A stretch of DNA of 64,000 nt from Vicia villosa (Eukaryota; Streptophyta; Magnoliopsida; Fabales; Fabaceae). The translations under genes and the position numbers were made by a program. The first letter of the stretch is position 1, and every line of letters begins with the position of its first letter. Of the stretch, positions 10,332 through 19,500 are shown in pieces. The stretch covers positions 744,001 to 808,000 of the forward strand of contig NW_026705313.1 of assembly GCF_029867415.1 (NCBI RefSeq). The letters are read 5' to 3'. The notes beneath the pieces were generated by a model, which made no database searches, was not told where the DNA came from, and worked only from the letters and a program-made list of their open reading frames with translations.

Positions 10332-10590
10332 GAAAAGATGCTCATCCTCCCCAGAGAAGTTGAAAGCATGCAACACCATTCATCACCTGTGTTATCTACA
10401 CCGTGTTGAAGAACATTTACCAAGTATCTGGTTGCGTCGCGACGTCGGTCCTTCTCCAGTATATACTTCTTTGTCTGTCAGTATCGTCAGTATGCATGCT
10501 ACATTCATGACATTCATCATTCATACATATTTCATCATTTATGCATTCTTGCATTTTTCAATGTTCACTTATTTAGGATATATCTATCCC

Positions 10591-10650
10591 AAAAAAAAAA
10601 AAGAAAAAAAAGCAAAAAAAAGAAAAAAAGAAAAAGAAAAAAAGAAACAA
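10591..10650 (+). repeat. A-rich low-complexity tract
   Basis: Runs of A are broken by single G or C bases. It is probably slippage-generated and would encode only lysine-rich peptides. Confidence 0.85.
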
Positions 10651-11084
10651 GTATGGGCGTGTAATCTCTCCAGTAGATTGTCACCCATAAGCAGAAAGAA
10701 TATCTTTTGTTTCTCCAGTTCCCCACTGAGATCATTCCTCGTGGAAGAAGGTTGCTTTAGTTTCTCCTCTCAAAACAAAGGAGAAAATACCCAGTTGAGT
10801 TCATTCCTCATGGGTACAAAGTCTTGTTTGACTGTTTCTTTCCAATTCATTCATGGTTAGAACTTTGTCTTTACCAAAAAATTCAAAATTCCGATTCTCC
10901 AAATAGAGTCAAGAAAAAATTGAACCATAAACAATCGCCTCGTCATCTGAGCAGTTTATGTTTCTTTCAAAAATTTCCTCTCAAGGAAATCAATCATGAA
11001 GACCATTTGACAAATCAGGGCCTTATTACTGTTCACAAGGCTGAATAACCAGTAATTTCCCTAGCAAAGTCTCCAGAATCATTT

Positions 11085-11325
11085 TATCACTCGGCTGATA
11101 ATTGATCATGTCTTCAAAACCACTATCACGAGGCTGGTAGTCGGTAACCTTTTGTTCTGGTTATATTATTAAACATGTCTATCACAAGGCTGATAGTCGG
11201 TAATATTAACCGAACCTTTGAAACTCTTTTTACCTTGTCAAGTCTGTCACCATGCTGATAGTCGGTAATGCAGTTTCATACCTTCACCTTCGCATTATTA
11301 AACAAGTCTATCCCCATGCAGATAG
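11085..11325 (+). repeat. Five spaced stem-loops with an AGGC/ATGC-type loop
   Basis: Stems at 11085, 11123, 11179, 11244 and 11308 read TATCA/TGATA, CTATCA/TGGTAG, CTATCA/TGATAG, CTGTCA/TGATAG and CTATC/GATAG. The loops are 6-8 bases with a conserved GC. Most copies are followed by TCGGTAA. Spacing is about 40-65 bp. The two non-Watson-Crick pairs are G.U in the sense strand. Confidence 0.65.
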
Positions 11326-11523
11326 TCGATAATGTCGATAGGTAAGCTTTTCTTACAAAGCTATCGTTCCCCGGTGAAGCATACACTTGCTTTCCCAAAA
11401 AAGAAAGAAAACGGATTCTCTTCCTAAAACGGATTGAGGTATCCTTTCCAACCTCTTTTCCCCAGCGGAGTCAGTTCTTGATATCCCCTCGGTAAAGATA
11501 TCCTTGCATCATTCGCAATTTTA

Positions 11524-11665
11524 GTATCTTAGGTCCAAAATTTGCGTCTTCTGATATTTAAGTCTCTTCCACCCTATCAAAACGAAGATTTTCAATCTTC
11601 ATGTCTCAGGTTGAAGAAACTTAAATAGGGGCATCTGTCATACCCCAATTTTTGACCTAAGATAC
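11524..11665 (+). promoter_or_regulatory. Folded domain enclosing the polypurine tract and LTR start (element 1)
   Basis: GTATCTTAGGTC at 11524-11535 is the exact reverse complement of 11654-11665, inside the first 30 bases of the LTR; an AAAATT match extends the pairing. Between the arms lies a second hairpin, 11557-11569 with 11613-11625 (12 of 13 paired). It contains a third at 11584-11589 with 11595-11600. The polypurine tract sits between the second hairpin and the LTR. The same architecture, with different sequence, occurs in elements 2 and 3. Confidence 0.65.
11621..11635 (+). promoter_or_regulatory. Polypurine tract of element 1
   Basis: TTAAATAGGGGCATC lies directly before the LTR's TGTCATACCCC. 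It primes plus-strand DNA synthesis in LTR retroelements. The AAATAGGGGC core is shared with elements 2 and 3. Confidence 0.85.
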
Positions 11666-13207
11666 CACCTCATATCATTTGCATATGCATCATTTGCATC
11701 TCTAACAAATTGCATAGTTTGTGTTTGCTACTTGTGACTCAGCAGGATTTAATCAGGAAATCACTCATCAGTACAAATACCAATCAATTAGGGTTTTGTT
11801 CTCCCTTCATTTCAAATGAATCATCTTCATCAGCAATCAACATTTGGTCCTCAGAGATTCATTTCAACAAGCTCAAAAGCTCTGAATCGACTGAATTAGG
11901 GTTTTGACTGAAGATAGCACACTCCTGACTTTAGCTCAGGATTTGACATAATGACTTGGGACATGATATCAAGACCTCAAGTGCATCATTTTGACCTAAT
12001 CCATTGGCTCATAACATCTCCTATACAAAGATTGATCAGACAAATCCTCAGATCAGGGTTTTGAACTATCAGGGACTGAAATCAGGGATCACATTTGGGA
12101 AACCCTAAAAATCCCCAGGAAGTCAATAAAAGGTTTCAATCATCCTCAAATAATCCCTATGACAACATACAATGGAAATTACATCTCAATTCAAGACCTA
12201 CAGTCATCAATTTCATCTGGTCGACAATTAGGGTTTTTGACCTAATTCACTGAACAACTGACTTTTTAATCAGGAAATGATGCTACAACTCAAACCATGG
12301 CTCAATAACCTCTAATGCTTCAATGAAATCCATTCATACCATTCATTTGGTGAGGATAGCCTGTTTCATTTGAAATCTCCAGAAGCGCGATTCGTCTGAA
12401 AAAGTCAACTGTACAAGAACACCTTTGACTTTTGGGAATTTTGGTCAACCTTGACTTTTGAAGTTTTGAATCATCAATATATGATATATGAAGTCATTTG
12501 ATCAAGAAAAATCAAGAAAATCAATCAAGAATCAAAAAGTCAAAAGTTTGACTTTCCATACTTAGAAAAATTCTAAGTGTTTTTCAATGGTTTTTTCCAA
12601 ACTTTGAAAGGGAATTTCTCAAAATTTCACCTACAAACTGAAAAAAACTTCCAACATGAAAGTTGTAGATTTTGATCCAATAAACAACTTTGACACATAT
12701 AAATTTTTTCCATAAGATCAACCATTTAAGAGATATGGAGCTTCAAAGTTGGTACTTTTTGAAAACTTCACTTAAAACTTCATTTTCTTCAAAGTTCATG
12801 GAACTTTTTCACCCATTTCCTTAAGAGACTTGAGGAAACTTTCAACTAGGCTTTTGAAGTGTGTAATATGAGCTTTCCAAAATGTCAAAGAGCATGAAAA
12901 AATATGGAGTGTAGGTATGGTTTTGAATTATGCATTTAGTGATCATTTTCACTTGAATTTTCACCATTTTTCACTAAGTTTCAAGACTACATGACCTATA
13001 ATCCAAGCAATAATGCAAAGAGGCAATAATTGAAGAGATATTTTCTGATATGAGATCAGAATGGAAGAGGATAGGAAGCTTGGGATTTAACCATGGTTTA
13101 GTAACTTTTAACCATGTGCATTAAATGTAAAGATTCCATTTTATCTTCAAATGCCAAATCACCAATTCTTGATCAACTTGCAAAGCTTTGTATTCAGAAA
13201 CCTTGGC

Positions 13208-13217
13208 CTATAAATAG
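13208..13217 (+). promoter_or_regulatory. TATA box of the element 1 LTR
   Basis: CTATAAATAG is followed by AGGTCC, nearly the same context as the TATA box in the element 3 LTR (CTATAAATAGAGGCC). It probably marks the U3/R promoter. Confidence 0.65.
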
Positions 13218-14163
13218 AGGTCCAAACTTCATTGCAAATCACACCAAAACCTCACAATTATAGGTTTTCTCTCTTCTTTCTTGAATTACAAGTCATGTGT
13301 TTCAAAGTGAGGTAGAAAACTCAACCTCCATCTCTTGCAAGTTCTGACCAAAGTGATGCTTCCCACAAACCACAAACATCATATGGGATGTGTTTGATCC
13401 ATCCATACACCCCAAATCACCCTAAATCTCAGAATCACTCTTCAACCACCATATTTGCATAAAATGAGCCTTAACATATCAATTCTCATACCAGGCCATA
13501 TCTGTCCAAGTTAATCATCTAAACACACTCCATATACTTCACATGAACTGTTCCAACCATCATACATGATCTGAAACATCAAAATCAACTAGCTTGATCC
13601 TCACTTGAGCTAAACTGCAGTTCGGGTACCACAAGGTGATCAAGAGGTTTCCAGTTCATTCCAGGCATTCAAACACATCACATAAGGTCCATTGAAGCTA
13701 TCCAGATTGATACAAAGCATCTGTAACACTTATATTGAAGAATCAAATCTCCAGTTTGGCCGTTTTTGAAGGTAAGTCACTTGAACTTCAAACTCTATCA
13801 TACATGCATCATAAATGAAAAACTGCCATGCCATCTTGTTTCTGCATATGTATGGATCATTAACCCTCAATCAATTGCAACTTATCATGCACACACACGA
13901 TTTCAGATTGAAACTCAAAATTAGGGTTCTTCGTGTTCATCAGAAAATTGATAGCCTTAGAGATAAAATAAATGCAATTAAATGATACCATCATGTTCCT
14001 GGTGAAAAATCGAGCAAGATGGGCTATTCACTCGATCCAAACAATTCAGTTTTCAGAATTTTCAAATTTGAATTGGGTATGTGTTCTTGGCGCCAGATTT
14101 TGAAACTGAAATTAGAAATTGATTCAAAAATATAAATGATTCGTTGCAAATACTAAACAGACC

Positions 14164-14251
14164 ACGCGCGTGGTCCAGTTGGTCATGTTTTTGAGTGGTG
14201 AGCGTGAGGTCGTGGGTTCAACACCTCTAGGGACCAAACCCTTCTTTTTTA
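14164..14251 (+). other. tRNA-like segment with A and B boxes inside the LTR
   Basis: TGGTCCAGTTGG at 14171-14182 matches the Pol III A box at 11 of 12 positions. GGTTCAACACC at 14215-14225 matches the B box at 10 of 11. Their starts are 44 nt apart, as in a tRNA gene, and a T6 run follows at about 14246. No full cloverleaf is evident, so it may be a SINE head or a tRNA relic rather than a functional tRNA. Confidence 0.45.
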
Positions 14252-14706
14252 TCACTATTTCTCTTCATTTTCTTCACAACTTCAACCATTAATTTAACCA
14301 ATCAAATTAACTCATTTTTTATTCATTTTTTACACACTTATTATTTTATATATGTATTTTATGAATATCAAAAAAAATCACAAAAATATATTTGTTTAAT
14401 ACATTTTTAATTAAGTTTAAAATAACATATTTTAAGTGTTTTTTAATACTTTTAAATATTGTTTTTCACTTGATTTCTCAAATTTAATCACTTGTAAATA
14501 TTTTTTGAGAAAACCCTAATCATCTAAGTGTCAATTGAAGACAATCTTTTTGTTTATCTTGATTAAATTAACTTCTTTCAAAATTCAAATCATTTTAAAT
14601 AAGCGATCGCGATTCTTTTCAAAAACGATAAACCATTTTCTTTTGATTTTCAAAGAAAACTATTGATTAAATCTTTTTAATTGATCAATTGATTTTCAAA
14701 ACGATG

Positions 14707-15300
14707 TGGGGCCTCTCGAATATTAGAGAGTATAAGTCCCTTTCGTCTTTCTTTGTACAGAAAACTTTTTCAAACCAAAACCTTCACAGTTTTTAACGCC
14801 AAATCTTTCAACTCTTTTTCAAAACCATCCACCCTGTTTTATGAAAATAAAACAGGGGCCTCTCGAATATTAGAGAGTATAAGTCCCTTTCCTTTTTTAT
14901 ACAGTTTTTCTTTGTACAGAAAACTCTTTCAAAACAATACTTTTCAAACTGTTTTCAAAACAACAAACGACGCGTCTGTAAATAAAACCATCCACCATGT
15001 TTTATAAAATAAAACAGGGGCCTCCACGTAGGTATAAGTCCCAAGCCCCTTTTGTACATACCCATTCCTGTACATGAAATTAGGTATTTCATTGTACACA
15101 TACATTTTTGTACATATCTCAATTTGTTTTAACTTTGAATAACAAACCAAAAATGAAGGTTTCTTTAAATCTTCCCAAAAATATACCATGGGCCTCCATG
15201 TAGGTATAAGTCCCAAGCCTTTTGTGAATACCTGTTTACATAGCTTTGAATAAACTCGAAGGGACCTCTCCCTGAGTATGAGTCCCAAGCCCCGTGTATA
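14707..15300 (+). repeat. Subrepeats in the element 1 LTR (GGGCCTC...GTATAAGTCCC)
   Basis: About five copies occur near 14708, 14857, 15017, 15190 and 15262. The outer bases GGG and CCC pair. The inner part changes from CTCTC/GAGAG to CCT/AGG or CTC/GAG, so pairing is largely kept. Copies are separated by T-rich DNA containing TTGTACA words. Confidence 0.55.
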
Positions 15301-15579
15301 CAAATGGATCATGCTTACAGGTATATTTCCTTCATAAACTCCATTATATACACACACTTTGTCATATATGTATAACTGTTCATATTTGTTCATGTACTTG
15401 TTCATGTTTGTTCGTACTTGTTCATACTTGTGATTGTGTTATATATTTGTTCAACTTAGTACAACACTAGGTTCCCCATAGCCTCCTATTGGGCTTCGTG
15501 CAAAGAATCTCCCTAGTTTAGGTTAGGACATAGAGTATGGTTTCCCGGTGAAATCGCTCTAAGAGCTCAAACCAACTAT

Positions 15580-15745
15580 ACCATGCCTCCCCTTGGGCTT
15601 TGTATAAACGAGTGTCCCTCCCATAGCCTCCTCTTGGGCTTACAATGCAAGGACCCTGGATTGTCCCTCCCATAGCCTCCTCTTGGGCTTACAATGCAAG
15701 GACCCTCGGATAGCCTCCTCTTGGGCTTCGTACAAGGACCCACGG
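15580..15745 (+). repeat. Short repeats with an AGCCTCCTCTTGGGCTT core
   Basis: Copies near 15585, 15625, 15670 and 15712 share CATAGCCTCCTCTTGGGCTT or close variants. A related copy lies at about 15477. Each can form an AGCC/GGCT stem. They lie in the downstream part of the element 1 LTR. Confidence 0.6.
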
Positions 15746-15870
15746 GCTTCTTATAAGCATCCCCAATATCCAAATCAAATACCCTAGGAGATTAGACATT
15801 TTTCATCTCTATGCTAGGAGTATCTCTTCTATATCATCACAAACGATCAATCAATCAATCAAACTTTTTT

Positions 15871-16041
15871 GCCACAAGGCTGGCTAATCAATCAAACTGT
15901 TTTACCACCGTACTGGATGATTAATCAAAGTTTTTGTCACAAGGCTGACTTCATTGAAACTTTTGCCACAAGGCTGGCTGATTAATCAAAACTTTTTGTC
16001 ACAAGGCTGACTTCATTGAAAGTTTTTGCCACAAGGCTGGT
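15871..16041 (+). repeat. Six spaced stem-loops with a CAAGGC loop
   Basis: The copies at 15871, 15936, 15965, 15998 and 16028 read GCCA/TGGC, GTCA/TGAC, GCCA/TGGC, GTCA/TGAC and GCCA/TGGT around the constant loop CAAGGC. A weaker sixth is at 15905 (CCA/TGG). The stems alternate yet stay complementary, and the single wobble is G.U in the sense strand. The loop resembles that of the stem-loops at 11085-11325. Confidence 0.6.
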
Positions 16042-16594
16042 TAAACAAACAAAAACATCTTTATCATTCTAAGCACCCTAAGTGGCATGGCCCCGGGCTT
16101 ATCATGAAAAGATTTTCAAACAAAATCAAACAGATGTATGTGATGATATAGATTAGATACATCTAGCATTTAGACGACATTTGTCTATTTTCCTTTGCTT
16201 CCACTAGCATAAGTGGGAACTACGATTGCTCTGACTTTCTCAACATCCCTTTGAGAATACGTAGGCACAAGGTCGATCCTTGGCGAGCAAAACAAAACAC
16301 AAAAAACCATTCAAACCTTAGCACCCGTAGACCCCGAGCTACAGATGCTCTGATTCCCTCTAAGGGATATGTATGCAGAGGATCGCGATGATCTTTGCGA
16401 GCATAATCAAACAAACACCTTAGGTCCCACCTCTTTTTCACAAGGACCTCCACCACAACAAGAATGGAATAAACAAAACAAAGAAACCTATAGAGTACTA
16501 TAGATACGTTGGGTGCTAATACCTTCCCTTCGTATAACCAACCCTCTTACCCGGAATCTCTCCCCCACTTTTTAGGTTATTGCAGCTTTTTTCC

Positions 16595-19500
16595 CATACA
16601 TTGGTGTTTTGGAATATTTTGATGTGCTATACTTACACAAAAGTCACGAAGTTTGTTAATCATGCAAAGTTTGGTATTTTGGAAGATTTTTTTTGTGCTA
16701 TACTATATAAAAGTCATGAAATTTGTTAAATTTGAAAACATTAGAATTTTTGAAGATTTTCATGTGCTATACTACATCAAACTCACGAAGTTCCTTAAAC
16801 TTGCAAAGTTTTGTATTTTGTTTGATTTTCGTGTGATATACTACATAAAAGTCACGAAGTTAGTTAAACTTGCAAAGTTTTGTATTTTGGTTGATTTTCG
16901 TGTGATATACTACATAAAAGTCACAAAGTTCGTTAAACTTGCATACATTAGTATTTTGGAAGATTTTGATGTGCTATACTTACACAAAAGTCACGAAGAT
17001 CGTTAAACTGGCATATTTTGTTCTTTTTAAAGATTTTCGTGTGCTATATACTACATAAAAGTCACGAAGTTTGTTAAACTTGAAAACTATGGTATTTTGG
17101 AAGATTTCCGTGTGGTATACTACATTAAAGTCACGACGTTCGTTAAACTTGGAAATTTTAGTCTTTTGGAAGATTTTTCGTGTTCTATACTGCATAAAAG
17201 TCACGAAGTTCGTTAAACTTACAAACTTTTGTATTTTGGAAGATTTTCGTGTGTTATACTATGGAAAAGTCACGAAGTTCGTTAAACTTGATTATATTGG
17301 TATTTTAGAAGTTTTTCGTGTGATATACTACATCAAAGTCATGAAGTTCGTTAAACTTACAAAATTTGGTCTTTTTGAAGATTTTCATGTGCTATACTAC
17401 ATCAAAGTCACGAATATTCCTTAAACTTGCAAAGTTTGGTATTTTGCACGATTTCCGTGTTATATACTACTTAAAAGTCACGAAGTTAGGTAAGCTTGCA
17501 TACATTGGTATTTTGGAAGATTTTCTTATGGTATACTACATAAAATTCACGAAGATTGTTAAAGTGGCAAAATTTGATCTTTTCAAAGATTTTCGTGTTC
17601 AATACTACATAAAAGTCACGAAGTTCATTAAACTTGCAAAATTTGGTATTTTGGAAGATTTCCGTGGGCTATACTACATAAAATACAAGAAGTTCGTTAA
17701 ACTTGTATACATTTGTATTTTGGAAGATTTTCCTGTGCTATACTACATAAAAGTCACGAAGTTCATTAAACTTTCAAATTTTGGTCTTTTTGAAGATTTC
17801 CGTGTGCTAAACTACATAAAAATCGCGAAGTTCGCTACACTTGCATACATTAGTATTTTGAAAGATTTTCGTATGCTAAACTACGTAAAAGTCACGAAGT
17901 TCGTTAAACCTGGAAAATTTGGTCTTTTTGAAGATTTCCGTGTGTTATACTACATAAAAGTCATGATGTTCGTTAAATTTACAAACTTTGGTATGTTGGA
18001 ATATTTACATGTGCTATAATACATAACATTCACAAAGTTCGTTAAACTTGAATACATTGGTATTTTGGAAGATTTTGATGTGCTATACTTACACAAAAGT
18101 CACGAAGTTCGTTAATCATGCAAAGTTTGGTATTTTGGAAGATTTTTTTTGTGCTATACTATATAAAAGTCACGAAATTTGTTAAATTTGAAAACATTGG
18201 AATTTTTGAAGATTTTCGTGTGCTATACTACATCAAACTCACGAAGTTCCTTAAACTTGCAAAGTTTTTGTATTTTGTTTGATTTTCGTGTGATATACTA
18301 CATAAAAGTCACGAAGTTAGTTAAACTTGCAAAGTTTTGTATTTTGGTTGATTTTCGTGTGATATACTACATAAAAGTCACAAAGTTCGTTAAACTTGCA
18401 TACATTAGTATTTTGGAAGATTTTGATGTGCTATACTTACACAAAAGTCACGAAGATCGTTAAACTGGCATATTTTGTTCTTTTTAAAGATTTTCGTGTG
18501 CTATATACTACATAAAAGTCACGAAGTTTGTTAAACTTGAAAACTATGGTATTTTGGAAGATTTCCGTGTGGTATACTACATTAAAGTCACGACGTTCGT
18601 TAAACTTGGAAATTTTAGTCTTTTGGAAGATTTTTCGTGTTCTATACTGCATAAAAGTCACGAAGTTCGTTAAACTTACAAACTTTTGTATTTTGGAAGA
18701 TTTTCGTGTGTTATACTATGGAAAAGTCACGAAGTTCGTTAAACATGATTATATTGGTATTTTAGAAGTTTTTCGTGTGATATACTACATCAAAGTCATT
18801 AATTTCGTTAAACTTACAAAATTTGGTCTTTTTGAAGATTTTCATGTGCTATACTACATCAAAGTCACGAATATTCCTTAAACTTGCAAAGTTTGGTATT
18901 TTGCACGATTTCCGTGTTATATACTACTTAAAAGTCACGAAGTTAGGTAAGCTTGCATACATTGGTATTTTGGAAGATTTTCTTATGGTATACTACATAA
19001 AATTCACGAAGATTGTTAAAGTGGCAAAATTTGATCTTTTCAAAGATTTTCGTGTTCAATACTACATAAAAGTCACGAAGTTCATTAAACTTGCAAAATT
19101 TGGTATTTTGGAAGATTTCCGTGGGCTATACTACATAAAATACAAGAAGTTCGTTAAACTTGTATACATTTGTATTTTGGAAGATTTTCCTGTGCTATAC
19201 TACATAAAAGTCACGAAGTTCATTAAACTTTCAAATTTTGGTCTTTTTGAAGATTTCCGTGTGCTAAACTACATAAAAATCGCGAAGTTCGCTACACTTG
19301 CATACATTAGTATTTTGAAAGATTTTCGTATGCTAAACTACGTAAAAGTCACGAAGTTCGTTAAACCTGGAAAATTTGGTCTTTTTGAAGATTTCCGTGT
19401 GTTATACTACATAAAAGTCATGATGTTCGTTAAATTTACAAACTTTGGTATGTTGGAATATTTACATGTGCTATAATACATAACATTCACAAAGTTCGTT

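Larger units (their letters stand above)
9673..11523 (+). other. 3' untranslated region of element 1
   Basis: This is non-coding DNA between the integrase and the polypurine tract. It contains five 23-bp repeats (10217-10331), an A-rich tract (10591-10650) and five spaced stem-loops (11085-11325), listed separately. An open frame at 10306-10860 is low complexity and not supported as a gene. In Ogre-like elements this segment is known to vary strongly and to contain tandem subrepeats. Confidence 0.7.
1..16594 (+). mobile_element. Element 1: 3' part of an Ogre-like Ty3/gypsy retrotransposon, 3' LTR truncated
   Basis: The order is partial ORF1, gag, protease, intron, RT-RNaseH-RNaseH-integrase, a 2-kb untranslated region, a polypurine tract and an LTR starting TGTCATACCCC. 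This is the Tat/Ogre arrangement of Ty3/gypsy (Metaviridae) elements. The 5' LTR, primer site and start of ORF1 lie left of the window. The 3' LTR stops at about 16594, directly against satellite DNA, without the end that elements 2 and 3 have (a GGTGGCGAC motif and a terminal CA). A frameshift also breaks gag near 2660, so this copy is probably dead. Assignment to the Tat/Ogre group rests on domain order and remembered family features, not on a search. Confidence 0.9.
11636..16594 (+). repeat. 3' LTR of element 1, truncated at its 3' end
   Basis: It starts TGTCATACCCCAATTTTTGACC. It contains a TATA box (13208), a tRNA-like segment (14164-14251) and several families of short subrepeats (14707-15300, 15580-15745, 15871-16041). 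The stretch near 16500-16570 (a TACCTTCCCTTCGTATAA-like motif) corresponds to a region about 190 bp before the LTR end in element 3. The terminal part is missing and satellite begins at 16595. The visible length is 4959 bp. No host gene is seen inside. Confidence 0.85.

Noticed and set aside
10306..10860. 184-codon open frame in the 3' untranslated region of element 1
   Set aside because: It crosses an A-rich tract that gives lysine runs, has no recognisable domain, and lies in a region that is non-coding in elements 2 and 3.
16595..16596. Natural LTR end at CA (16595-16596) instead of truncation
   Set aside because: CA here also belongs to the satellite word CATACATTGG, and the U5 sequence with GGTGGCGAC seen in elements 2 and 3 is missing, so truncation is more likely.
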